From the NCBI GenBank assembly GCA_934553285.1, contig CAKTFD010000041.1:1-18153 (forward strand): a stretch of 18,153 bases of DNA, read 5' to 3'. The notes beneath the pieces are model-generated. The model searched no databases. It worked only from the letters and a program-made list of their open reading frames with translations, and was not told where the DNA came from. Positions 1 to 6,964 of the stretch are shown in pieces (positions within the stretch are counted from its first letter, which is position 1; each line of letters starts with the position of its first letter). The DNA comes from an uncultured Faecalibacterium sp. GTDB taxonomy: Bacteria; Bacillota; Clostridia; Oscillospirales; Ruminococcaceae. The position numbers and the translations under genes were made by a program.

Positions 1-2814
1 TTTGGTTACTTCTTCCATGTTAAGCGGCTTGGAAACATGGCCGTTCATGCCTGCGTCCAGAGATGCCTGAACATCCTCCGAAAAAGCATTTGCCGACAAT
101 GCAATGATCGGGATCTCTTCTGCATCCGGGCGGTCAGCGTACATTGCGCGGATCGCCTTTGCCGCCTGATGTCCGTCCATTTTGGGCATCATAATGTCCA
201 TCAGGATGACATCATAAGTGCCCGCCGGATGATCTGCAAACAGATCAACGGCTTCCTGTCCATCTGCTGCACGCGTTACTGTCATCCCCGAATCTTCCAA
301 CAGCAACGTGGCAAGTTCAGCGTTCAGATCATTATCTTCTGCCAGAAGCACCTTGATCCCTTTCAGGTCATTGTGCTGCACGGCCTGCTTTGTTTTTTCG
401 ACTTTCTCAGCACTTGTCAGTTCCATGGGGATCTCTACGGTAAAGGTCGTGCCGACGCCCTTTTGGCTGTCTACTGTGATCGTGCCGCCCATCAGTTCAA
501 CGTACTTCTTTGAGATGGCCATGCCCAGACCTGTGCCCTTATACTGCGTCCGTGCGCCATTTTCTTCCTGCGCAAATTCGTCAAAGAGTTTTTTCTGGAA
601 ATCCTCGCTCATACCGACACCGGTATCTTTGACCCGATAGCAAATCACGATGTGCTGCGCATCGGCTCCCGGACGGCTGCCTGCATCCAATCGGATGGTG
701 CCGCCATCCTTGGTGAATTTCACGGCATTGTTCAGGATATTGACCAGAATTTCCCGGATACGGACAGGTTCCGTCATGACATAGGGATTTTGCAGCGGTT
801 CACGGTGTACTTCAAAGTTCAGCTCCCGGTTCAGAAGCATCCCATTCGTGATCTCGATCGCACTATCTGTAACTGCGGTGATATCCGCAGGAACCGGAGA
901 AAACTCCACCTTTCCACTCTCGATACGGCTCAGATCCAGCACATCATTCAGCAGTGCCAGCAGATGATCCGAACTGTCCTCGATCTTTTTCAGACAATTG
1001 TGCATTTCGGGCACAGAATCCTGATGCAATGCGATATTGGTGAAGCCGATGATGGCATTCATCGGGGTGCGGATGTCGTGGGACATATTGGAAAGGAATA
1101 CGCTTTTGGCTTTGTTCGCTGCTTGCGCCTGCTCTGCAAGGGCAGTCATTTCTTTTGCTTTCTGCTGGGCTGCAAGCTGTAATTTTCTGCGTGTCCGCAA
1201 ACGGTTCACGATAATGATCAAAGTGACCGCCATCCACGAGATAAACACGACGATGGCGACAGCCGCCACCGGATGCAGACGGATCATATCTGCAAAGGTC
1301 AGATCCGTTGCCTTATAAGTAGTGTACTGTGCCGCAAGGTCCTCGACAAGATTATCCGGCATTGCGTACATTGCTTTTGTCAGGATGCCTGCCAGCGCAT
1401 GGTTTTCCGTGGAGGAGACCACCATGCGATAACTGTATGTAGGCTGTTCCAGCAGGGTGTAAGCCATTGTACCTGTCGTGTCGCTGTTGACGAACGCCTG
1501 CGCCATGTAATAGTAGACAAAGGCTGCATCTGCTTTGCCATCACGGACGGCTTCCATCATCTCATGACGGGTATCGCACATCAGTTTTTCCGCACCGGGT
1601 GCCAGTGTATCAGCAATCGACTTGGATGCCGTCTGATTGACTGTGGCAACAACCTTGATCTTCCCATCAAAATCTCTCCGCGTCACTCTTGCCATTCGCA
1701 TCGTGATATAGGGCGCGGTCAATCCCCATTCTTTGGTCTCTGCATAATTATCTGTATCCAATCGTGCATCAATGCTGATGTCTACTGCTGCCTTATTGCT
1801 TTGATATTCAATATATTCATCTCTGGTCGCAGGAACAAGAAACTCATAGGAAAGCCCTGCATAGTCTGCTATCTTCCGAAAATAGTCCGGAAGGATACCC
1901 TTTACCTCGCCATTTTCTGTATAGGAGTAGGGATACCGGGTCGGGTCGCACAGGATATGAAGGGGATTTTCCTTGGAATATTGGGCAATGATGCGCTTTT
2001 CTTCTTCTGTGTACTCCAGATTTTTGCTATCGGAAATTTCGTAGTTTTTGTTATAGAGGGTCGTTTTCCAGTCACCCTCGGCAGCATTCATCTGATCGAT
2101 CGCATAATTCACCTTGTTCAGAAGCTCCGTATTTCCTTTTTTGACGATCACATAAAAATCACTGCTGCCAAATTTTTCAAGGATGCGCTCATTGTTCGTT
2201 TTGCGCAGGGAACTGGTGACAATGGCATCGACCGTTCCATTCTGAAGAGCCTCTACCATCTCGTCCGTCGAATCGAAATAGATCGATCTATAAGTAAAGC
2301 CTTTGGTTCGTGCATACTCCGCAAATTCATCGTTCCGGGAGTTTCCGCGCAGGAGTGCAACACGCATCCCGTTGTAGGTACTATACTTTCCCTCAACGAT
2401 GGCATGATTATCGCTGCGGACAGTCAGGATGCCATTGTTGGTTCCGATCGGACGGGAAAAATCAAACAATTCTTCCCGGTCAGGCGTTTTGCGGGCAGAA
2501 GTTACCATGTCGATCTCGCCGTCTACCAGCAGCTGCTGCATTTCTTCCCAGCTTTTGTCATAGCCAACGTATTCATAGTCCACATCCCAATAACGCGCCA
2601 TCAAGCGGAGAAAATCGTAGCCATAACCGCTGCGGTTTCCATCCTCACCCATCATGTGATAGCCGTCCATTGCAAAAAAGCCAACCCTCACACGCTCATG
2701 CTGGCTTACGGTTTCTGCTGCACTTGCTGAAAGAGACAGCAATGCCGCCAGCAGAAGCACCGTGAGCCAAATTGCCAGATCCCTGCAAGTTCTGGCGCGC
2801 CTTGTAAGATTCAT
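1..2814 (-). CDS. Hybrid sensor histidine kinase with two periplasmic solute-binding sensor domains (C-terminus off the window)
   Basis: I read this frame by reverse translation: it is open for 938 codons from ATG at 2814 to the window edge. Order: signal peptide or first membrane segment (about 1-33); two solute-binding family 3-like domains (about 38-260 and 285-505), expected outside the cell; one membrane segment (about 516-536); a short coiled linker; a dimerisation/phosphoacceptor domain with H-box SHDIRTPMNAIIGF (His579); an ATPase domain with N-box (about 692-700), DTGVGMS (about 729) and GTGLGMAIS; and a receiver domain (about 818 onward) with AEDN, phosphoacceptor Asp873 in MDIMMPKMDG, and SKPL near the edge. 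The family autophosphorylates on His and passes phosphate to the receiver; the ligand, perhaps an amino acid or other small solute, is inferred only. AGAGGGG lies 8 bases before the start. The ATG at 2819 gives only M-L-stop. GC looks lower than in the atp and glycolysis genes. A c-di-GMP riboswitch and a terminator lie in its leader. Only the receiver end, or an extra domain such as Hpt, is missing. Confidence 0.93.
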   Translation of the reverse strand, partial: MNLTRRARTCRDLAIWLTVLLLAALLSLSASAAETVSQHERVRVGFFAMDGYHMMGEDGNRSGYGYDFLRLMARYWDVDYEYVGYDKSWEEMQQLLVDGEIDMVTSARKTPDREELFDFSRPIGTNNGILTVRSDNHAIVEGKYSTYNGMRVALLRGNSRNDEFAEYARTKGFTYRSIYFDSTDEMVEALQNGTVDAIVTSSLRKTNNERILEKFGSSDFYVIVKKGNTELLNKVNYAIDQMNAAEGDWKTTLYNKNYEISDSKNLEYTEEEKRIIAQYSKENPLHILCDPTRYPYSYTENGEVKGILPDYFRKIADYAGLSYEFLVPATRDEYIEYQSNKAAVDISIDARLDTDNYAETKEWGLTAPYITMRMARVTRRDFDGKIKVVATVNQTASKSIADTLAPGAEKLMCDTRHEMMEAVRDGKADAAFVYYYMAQAFVNSDTTGTMAYTLLEQPTYSYRMVVSSTENHALAGILTKAMYAMPDNLVEDLAAQYTTYKATDLTFADMIRLHPVAAVAIVVFISWMAVTLIIIVNRLRTRRKLQLAAQQKAKEMTALAEQAQAANKAKSVFLSNMSHDIRTPMNAIIGFTNIALHQDSVPEMHNCLKKIEDSSDHLLALLNDVLDLSRIESGKVEFSPVPADITAVTDSAIEITNGMLLNRELNFEVHREPLQNPYVMTEPVRIREILVNILNNAVKFTKDGGTIRLDAGSRPGADAQHIVICYRVKDTGVGMSEDFQKKLFDEFAQEENGARTQYKGTGLGMAISKKYVELMGGTITVDSQKGVGTTFTVEIPMELTSAEKVEKTKQAVQHNDLKGIKVLLAEDNDLNAELATLLLEDSGMTVTRAADGQEAVDLFADHPAGTYDVILMDIMMPKMDGHQAAKAIRAMYADRPDAEEIPIIALSANAFSEDVQASLDAGMNGHVSKPLNMEEVTK

Positions 2815-2849
2815 AACATGATCCCCTCTATTTTTATATCTCTGCCGCT

Positions 2850-2900
2850 GAAAAATAAAAAACGCTTTCAGGGCATGGCGAACCCATACCTGAAAGCGTT
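2850..2900 (-). terminator. Strong Rho-independent terminator in the leader of the sensor kinase gene
   Basis: Arms AACGCTTTCAGG (2861-2872) and CCTGAAAGCGTT (2889-2900) are perfectly complementary, and an inner TATGG/CCATG helix extends the stem. On the minus strand the stem runs straight into TTTTTTATTTTT (2861-2850). It ends about 36 bases before the kinase start codon and after both candidate promoters. It must therefore be read through or antiterminated for the kinase to be expressed. It is the most plausible expression platform for the riboswitch at 3057-3122, although 157 bases separate them. Confidence 0.85.
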
Positions 2901-2968
2901 GTCTGACTTCATAAAGCGATATTTGCGGGCAACAGAAAACAGCAGGGCATTATAGGTGCTCTGCCGTC

Positions 2969-2998
2969 AGTATATCGCTGGGCATTCACCTTTGTCAA
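2969..2998 (-). promoter_or_regulatory. Sigma-A type promoter between riboswitch and terminator
   Basis: On the minus strand TTGACA (2998-2993) and TATACT (2974-2969) are separated by 18 bases. Transcription would start near 2962, downstream of the riboswitch but upstream of the terminator at 2850-2900. If active, it would give a kinase transcript without the c-di-GMP sensor but with the terminator. The -35 is perfect and the -10 has one mismatch; activity is inferred. Confidence 0.55.
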
Positions 2999-3056
2999 CT
3001 CCTGTTTTGGGAAAACCTGCAAATCTGCTGACGATAGCAAAAACAGCAATTTCTTA

Positions 3057-3122
3057 CTGGCAACTGGCTGACCCGGTGGGTCCCTATAGCTTTGCGTCGC
3101 CGACTTGCGCCGGGTTTGCCTA
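3057..3122 (-). ncRNA. c-di-GMP-I (GEMM-I) riboswitch aptamer
   Basis: On the minus strand the RNA opens with GGCAAACCC (3120-3112). A hairpin CCGGC-GCAA-GUCGG with a GNRA tetraloop follows, then the signature GACGCAAAGCUAUAGGG (about 3101-3085), a second arm ACCC-ACC-GGGU, and closing GUCAGCCAGUUGCC (to 3059). GGCAA pairs with UUGCC to close the aptamer. This matches the order of parts in the GEMM-I class: GGCAAACC, GNRA hairpin, GGACGCAAAGC core, second hairpin, GNC(A)GCC-GGUUGCC. Known members sense cyclic di-GMP and control motility, adhesion and signalling genes. A promoter lies just upstream (3138-3166) and a terminator and the hybrid kinase gene lie downstream, so the kinase is the likely target. 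I could not decide from the sequence whether ligand turns the gene on or off. Confidence 0.92.
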
Positions 3123-3137
3123 TGAACTTTTACAGAA

Positions 3138-3166
3138 ATTCTACCATAGAAACCAATCTTTGCCAA
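3138..3166 (-). promoter_or_regulatory. Promoter of the riboswitch transcript
   Basis: TTGGCA (3166-3161) and TAGAAT (3143-3138) lie on the minus strand with a 17-base spacer. The predicted start near 3131 is about 10 bases before the first conserved riboswitch base at 3120, where the promoter of such a leader is expected. Confidence 0.7.
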
Positions 3167-3194
3167 GATGCTTTTGAAGAAAAAAGCAAAAAAT

Positions 3195-3298
3195 GTTTTA
3201 TCGCAATTTTCAAAAATAGTGCCTATCAAAACGGCATATTTGCGATATGCAGTTTGCGGATGTTGCTTGTGCATTAAAAACGCAAACTGCTATAAAAC
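3195..3298 (+). repeat. MITE-like structured repeat, copy 1
   Basis: Positions 3198-3296 match the reverse complement of 13203-13301 at 97 of 99 bases, with no gaps (differences at 3213 and 3233). The ends are imperfect inverted repeats: GTTTTATCGCAATTTT on the left against GTTTTATAGCAGTTTG read inward from the right (13 of 16). Inside are two potential hairpins: GCATAT-TTGCG-ATATGC (3234-3250) and a GCAGTTTGCG/CGCAAACTGC stem (about 3249-3290). No open reading frame fills it and no target-site duplication is evident. It lies about 30 bases upstream of the riboswitch promoter. Short non-coding size and terminal inverted repeats suggest a MITE or REP-like element; the class is inferred. Confidence 0.85.
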
Positions 3299-3413
3299 CG
3301 CAAACCGAAGGGGGTGCCACACCATAACTACATAGCTGTGTAAAAGAGTATATGTACACCGCCTGCAGGCGGCAAAAAATCGGTCCGGCATAAATCCATG
3401 ATCGTCTTAAGAT

Positions 3414-3959
3414 TTACAATTCCAGCCGCATGGAGATCAGTTCTTGAAATCCTGCGTTCCGAGAGCGAGAACCTTTGGGGTTTCTGCCATATTCCACAAA
3501 TCCTGCCATCTGGTACATGGAAATCGCTCTTGTGTTTTCTGCCACCACATCCAGTTCTAACTGCACATATCCGGCGGTTTTGGCGCATTGGATACAGGCT
3601 TCCATCAAGGCTCGCCCAATACCCAGACCCCAATAGTCTTTCAGGATACTGATGCCAAATTCGGCACGATGTGCCACTTTATACTGCGATCCGATGGCAT
3701 CGATCCCGGCAGTTCCTGCTACTTTATCGTCCACAAAGGCGATCAGTTCGATCTCATTCGGACTGGCTGCTTTTTTCTCCAAGTAGCGGCTTTCCTGTTC
3801 TGCGTCAAAGTGATTTTCGTCGGGATAAGTCCGCAGATAATCGGTTTCTGCGTGTGTCAAATTAAAGTTTTCAAGCACGGCGCTTCCATCGGATGCTGCA
3901 CCATTTCGGATGTGGACCGTCAGTCCTTTTGGCGTTAGGATCGTTTGATCGTATTTCAT
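3414..3959 (-). CDS. GNAT family N-acetyltransferase
   Basis: 181 residues, a usual length for a single-domain GNAT (Gcn5-related) enzyme, which moves acetyl from acetyl-CoA to an amine. The acetyl-CoA loop is seen as DYWGLGIGRALME (about 108-120), following strand AEFGISILKD. ELDVVAENTRAISMYQMAGFVEYG (about 135-158) is the usual final helix region with N-xx-A-xx-xY and a GF motif. GGGAGGAAAA before ATG 3959 supports the start. The gene lies 18 bases after the GNAT-YoaP gene and is probably in the same transcript, as its last member. The substrate is unknown; free amino acids, ribosomal proteins, polyamines or antibiotics are all possible in this family. I see no clear terminator after it; a GC-rich palindrome at 3359-3372 has its T-run on the wrong side for this strand. 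Confidence 0.9.
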   Translation of the reverse strand: MKYDQTILTPKGLTVHIRNGAASDGSAVLENFNLTHAETDYLRTYPDENHFDAEQESRYLEKKAASPNEIELIAFVDDKVAGTAGIDAIGSQYKVAHRAEFGISILKDYWGLGIGRALMEACIQCAKTAGYVQLELDVVAENTRAISMYQMAGFVEYGRNPKGSRSRNAGFQELISMRLEL

Positions 3960-3977
3960 TTTTTCCTCCCGAATCCT

Positions 3978-4724
3978 TCAATCCGTCATACCGGCTAATT
4001 TCAAAAATTTCTTGTCCGACTGGATGCTCTGGGTCAGGAACCGACCATTCTGGAACAGGGCATAGGTAGTGACCGGTGCGGGCACATTCTGTGCCGTCTC
4101 TTTCTCTGTGATGTAGATGGCTTTGAACGGGATCCCATGTTCCTTTGCAGTTTCCTGCACCTTTGGCACCCAATAATAGGTGTAGGGACACTGGTCGGTA
4201 TAGTAAAGGACAAAGCCCTCCTCGTCCACCTTGGGGTGCTTGGCGCAGGCCTTGAATTTTGGCGGCTGGGCACTCTCCACAAGAGGCATGTACATGAGAT
4301 CGATCCCACAATCGGAGATGTCCGAGACCTTGAAGCCCTTATGGGTCAAAAACTTGGGGTCAGCGAGAAACTCCCGTTTACGCCCCTCTGCACACAGAAT
4401 ACAAACGCCGTTTTTGCCCTGCGCCTTGGCATCCCGAAGGCATTCTTCCAGCAGTTCGCTGGAATAGCCATGACCTTTCAGAGCGCCGGAGACCCACAGA
4501 CAGTTGATAAAAAGCCAGCCTGCCGCATCAATGGGCACCCATGCGTTTTCTGCCGGGATGTACTCGATAAAGCACTTGCCCCGCTCTGCACTGCGGTAAA
4601 AAACAAGCCCCTCCTCAAAGCGCTGCTTGAGCCATTCCTTCTTGGCAAGGCTCTGTTTGCCGGACATGGCACAGCAGATATGTTCCTTGTCGATGTTTTC
4701 TTTGGTAACTCTGATATAGTCCAT
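3978..4724 (-). CDS. GNAT N-acetyltransferase with C-terminal YoaP-like domain
   Basis: 248 residues, close to Bacillus YoaP (about 250). The N-terminal part holds a GNAT fold with acetyl-CoA loop VSGALKGHGYSSELL (about 78-92). After about residue 155 comes a thioredoxin-like segment with LYYTDQCPYTYYWVPKVQETA (split here as YYTDQCPYT at about 174-182 and the helix after it), as in the YoaP-like domain found at the end of such acetyltransferases. The Cys in CPY could be redox active or bind metal; that is inferred. The frame extends upstream to 4805, but GGGGGAT 7-8 bases before ATG 4724 and the typical opening MDYIRVTKEN favour this start. It follows the RNHCP gene by 64 bases and precedes the second GNAT by 18. 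Substrate unknown. Confidence 0.87.
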   Translation of the reverse strand: MDYIRVTKENIDKEHICCAMSGKQSLAKKEWLKQRFEEGLVFYRSAERGKCFIEYIPAENAWVPIDAAGWLFINCLWVSGALKGHGYSSELLEECLRDAKAQGKNGVCILCAEGRKREFLADPKFLTHKGFKVSDISDCGIDLMYMPLVESAQPPKFKACAKHPKVDEEGFVLYYTDQCPYTYYWVPKVQETAKEHGIPFKAIYITEKETAQNVPAPVTTYALFQNGRFLTQSIQSDKKFLKLAGMTD

Positions 4725-4788
4725 CGAAGTATCCCCCATATTCTTATGCCTTCTCCGGCACAGCGGCCTTTTCATTTTTGGCTGCGGC

Positions 4789-5214
4789 TTACCGCATCCG
4801 CCCATCGCCGCCCATCAGGGCGGTCATTTCCTCGATATAGTCCAGCGGGAACGGCGGAGAGCATAGCGGTTTCATGGCAATGCTCATGAGCTTCATGGGG
4901 TTGTCGTCTGCCGCCACCCGGTTGGAACTGAGTTTTCCGCAGCGTTTGCAGCGGTGGATGATGGCCCACTCGCCGCCTTTGCGTACCCAGACTGCCACCG
5001 GCTCCATGATGCCGCCGCAGTCGGAGGCACGGTCGCCGGGTTCTTCGTCCACATGAAGGCTGGACAGGCAGTTGGGGCAATGGTTGCGGTGGTCGCTCCC
5101 GGCATTTTGCGGGGTGCAGACCCGTCCGCAGACTTTGCAGGTAAAGGTGTCGTTGCAGGCGTGGGTCTTATAGTAACCTTTTTCAAAGGTCTTACGTTTA
5201 TTTTTACGATTCAT
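4789..5214 (-). CDS. RNHCP domain zinc-ribbon protein
   Basis: 141 residues. The name-giving motif RNHCPNC is at 43-49. Cysteine pairs that could hold zinc are CKVC (26-29) with Cys33, HCPNC (45-49), Cys66 in DCGG, and CKRC (89-92). RNHCP proteins are small Firmicutes and actinobacterial proteins of unknown function; a nucleic-acid or metal-binding role is a guess from the ribbons. The start at 5214 is preceded by AGGAGGACGATACC. It may be driven by the TetR transcript or by a weak TATAAT at 5348-5343. The rest of the protein has no recognisable catalytic motif. It is the first intact gene after the repressor, which suggests control by that repressor. Confidence 0.87.
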   Translation of the reverse strand: MNRKNKRKTFEKGYYKTHACNDTFTCKVCGRVCTPQNAGSDHRNHCPNCLSSLHVDEEPGDRASDCGGIMEPVAVWVRKGGEWAIIHRCKRCGKLSSNRVAADDNPMKLMSIAMKPLCSPPFPLDYIEEMTALMGGDGRMR

Positions 5215-5394
5215 GGTATCGTCCTCCTGAAGATCTGTGTCTGTTCGTCCTCGGGAGGCGTGGCTTGTGGTATTTGCCAGACCTCCCGGTCAGCCCACAA
5301 GTCCCAGTGCAAATGTTGTATGTTTCAAAAAGTGCTCCTTTGATTATAACATTTATGGTGTTTTTTCTATTTCAGCATAAAATCAAAGATCCAT
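5215..5394 (-). other. TetR-RNHCP spacer with two short translated-looking fragments and a hairpin
   Basis: On the minus strand, GGGAGGTGAAAA precedes ATG at 5400, which overlaps the TetR stop (5397-5395) but stops after 8 codons. Farther on, AAAGGAG precedes TTG at 5328, which reads MKHTTFALGLVG then stop (5290). That looks like the first residues of a small membrane protein. Both have good ribosome sites and no remaining body. TATAAT at 5348-5343 could be a -10 but has no good -35. A hairpin with arms CGGGAGG/CCTCCCG (5252-5258, 5282-5288) has no T-run, so it is not a terminator. Either remains of a decayed gene or leader peptides. Confidence 0.45.
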
Positions 5395-6024
5395 TCATTT
5401 TTCACCTCCCTCGATGTTAAAGGTGCGGAAGAACAGCTTTACATGGGCGTCCAGCTTTGCAAGGCTTTCGGCTTCCCGTTCCGGCTGACGGTCGCAGACA
5501 CTGAGCAGGGTGATGACCGGGGAAACGTACATCCATGCCAATGTATCCGGGTCCTCGTCCCGGATCTCACCGCCTGCGATCAGGGAACGGAAAATGCCTG
5601 CATGGTAAGCGATCATACGGTCCACATAGCGTTCCGAGAATAATGCTGCAAGCTCCGGGGAGCGGAACTGCTCCAGCGTCATCATCCGGCGGAACTGACT
5701 GACCTGCTTATCGTGCAAAGAATACAGAAAGATCTGCCGTACCTTGTCCGCAAGAGCCTGCTCCGGGATATGAGAAAACGTAGGGCAGTCCTGCTTTACA
5801 TTCTGCACATGAATGTCGATCCTGCCCGTATCCTCTTCGTAGTGGGCAGCTGTTGATTCCACGATGGCATCAAAAATCGCCTGCTTGCTGGGGAAATGGT
5901 TGTACAGCGAGGGTGCCTTGATGCCTACTGCCTTTGCAATCTCGCCAACGCTGACCGCATCGTATCCTTTGGTCGAAAACAGTTCCAGAGATTTTTCCAG
6001 AATGCGCTGCTTGGTATCTTCCAT
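5395..6024 (-). CDS. TetR/AcrR family transcriptional repressor
   Basis: 209 residues, typical of the family. The N-terminal helix-turn-helix is seen in KQRILEKSLELFSTKGYDAVSV (about 5-26) and EIAKAVGIKAPSLYNHF (28-44), followed by PSKQAIFDAI. The C-terminal ligand/dimer domain (about 55-209) is not diagnostic. Family members bind a palindrome near their promoter and release it on binding a small molecule. The start at 6024 follows GAAGGA. A consensus promoter and a palindrome GCTAAC-8-GTTAGC sit directly upstream, so self-repression is likely. It leads a probable operon with RNHCP and two acetyltransferases. The ligand is unknown; an antibiotic-like compound or metabolite is plausible for such a neighbourhood. 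Confidence 0.92.
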   Translation of the reverse strand: MEDTKQRILEKSLELFSTKGYDAVSVGEIAKAVGIKAPSLYNHFPSKQAIFDAIVESTAAHYEEDTGRIDIHVQNVKQDCPTFSHIPEQALADKVRQIFLYSLHDKQVSQFRRMMTLEQFRSPELAALFSERYVDRMIAYHAGIFRSLIAGGEIRDEDPDTLAWMYVSPVITLLSVCDRQPEREAESLAKLDAHVKLFFRTFNIEGGEK

Positions 6025-6039
6025 TTTCCTTCGCCTTTC

Positions 6040-6059
6040 GCTAACTAATATTTGTTAGC
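6040..6059. promoter_or_regulatory. Probable TetR operator
   Basis: A 20-base dyad with perfect 6-base arms GCTAAC (6040-6045) and GTTAGC (6054-6059) around an AT-rich 8-base centre. It lies 3 bases downstream of the -10 box, covering the predicted start of the TetR transcript. Its position explains self-repression. No second copy of the same arms was seen elsewhere in the window, so outside targets, if any, lie beyond it. Confidence 0.65.
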
Positions 6060-6062
6060 TCT

Positions 6063-6091
6063 ACTATAACCAAAAAAGTTCCCGTTGTCAA
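6063..6091 (-). promoter_or_regulatory. Promoter of the tetR operon
   Basis: TTGACA (6091-6086) and TATAGT (6068-6063) on the minus strand with a 17-base spacer. The start would be near 6056, inside the operator. Confidence 0.8.
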
Positions 6092-6110
6092 GAGGTTTTT
6101 ATCGCACAGC

Positions 6111-6157
6111 AAAAATGAGATAGGCCATCCCCTTGCGGGGGAGCCTATCTCATTTTT
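6111..6157. terminator. Bidirectional terminator after the membrane-protein operon
   Basis: Arms 6111-6125 (AAAAATGAGATAGGC) and 6143-6157 (its complement) are perfect over 15 bases, with an inner TCCCC/GGGGA helix. A-runs and T-runs flank the stem on both strands. It ends the transcript of the gene that stops at 6192. The same GAGATAG stem recurs at 8089-8137. Confidence 0.9.
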
Positions 6158-6191
6158 CGTCAGGGCTGTTTTGCAGCAGCCTCTTGTTTAT

Positions 6192-6950
6192 TTATTTTTG
6201 CTTCTGCTCCTTATCCACCACCTGGATCTTGCCCTTTTTCCACAGCACATAGGAGGTCAGGATGCCGATGGGCAGCATCACGATGATAAAGATGCCCACA
6301 AGCCCGCCCAGCACGGAACCGTAGCCTGCAAGGCGTGCGGCGAGGGAAAGAACCGTCATGATGATCAGCACCGGCAGCACGCCTTTTATGCCGCCCTTGA
6401 CCACCTTGCTGCCGCTGGACGAGCTGGCGAACAGGCCCAGCGCCATGGAGCCGAACAGAGCCGGCAGCAGGTAGCCGGAGGCCGTCTTGACGGCGGGCAG
6501 CTCGAACACCGGGCTGATGAAGGAGGCACACACCGCTGCCAGCGTCAGGATGGCAACGGTCATCAGGGAAGAGACCGCAACGGCCACCGAGGCAATGGCC
6601 TCGCCCTCCGGGGTGTTGGGCTGCTTTTTGGTCAGGTTCATGGCGTTTGCCGCCACCGGGAGCTTCAGGTTCATGATGTTGCCGGTGATGAAGGCCAGAT
6701 AGGCCGAGCAGCCCAGAATGGGGGTGTAGCTCAGCGCTTCCGAAAAGCCCACCGGGATGTAGATGAGCAGGATGGAAAAGGTGTTCACGTTGAACACCTC
6801 GCCCAGAGACGGGATGCTGTCATAGGCGGCCAGCACCACAAAGGGCAGCGCCACCATGTAAATGAGGGCGATCAGGGTGCCCACACGGCCCCAGCGGTGC
6901 GCCCAGCTCTGGAAGGAGTCCATTTTGGCCTCAGTCTTTGCTTTGCTCAT
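6192..6950 (-). CDS. Multi-spanning membrane protein of unknown function
   Basis: 252 residues with about six or seven hydrophobic segments (about 22-43, 58-80, 118-145, 158-178, 190-208, 212-236) and a short basic C-terminus. No enzyme or transport motif is recognisable. Polar conserved-looking stretches are GFSEALSYTPILGCSAYLAFITGN (read at 68-91, between membrane segments) and FASSSSGSKVV (174-184). These helical glycine/serine-rich parts would fit a transporter or channel, but that is inferred. The frame stays open upstream to 7247 inside the partner gene, but AGGAGGG just before ATG 6950 fixes this start. It follows the DUF5058-like gene by 14 bases, so the two are probably made together and may form one complex. 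Confidence 0.82.
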   Translation of the reverse strand: MSKAKTEAKMDSFQSWAHRWGRVGTLIALIYMVALPFVVLAAYDSIPSLGEVFNVNTFSILLIYIPVGFSEALSYTPILGCSAYLAFITGNIMNLKLPVAANAMNLTKKQPNTPEGEAIASVAVAVSSLMTVAILTLAAVCASFISPVFELPAVKTASGYLLPALFGSMALGLFASSSSGSKVVKGGIKGVLPVLIIMTVLSLAARLAGYGSVLGGLVGIFIIVMLPIGILTSYVLWKKGKIQVVDKEQKQK

Positions 6951-6964
6951 GTCCGTTTCCCTCC

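Noticed and set aside
1273..2730. 485-codon plus-strand frame
   Set aside because: Antisense of the hybrid kinase, whose minus-strand frame is open for 938 codons with all expected motifs.
2909..3274. 121-codon minus-strand frame
   Set aside because: Runs through the repeat, a promoter, the riboswitch and a second promoter; no family resemblance.
3359..3372. CCGCCTGCAGGCGG palindrome as terminator of the GNAT gene
   Set aside because: On the minus strand the T-run comes before the stem, not after; on the plus strand it is followed by A. A hairpin, but not a terminator on either strand.
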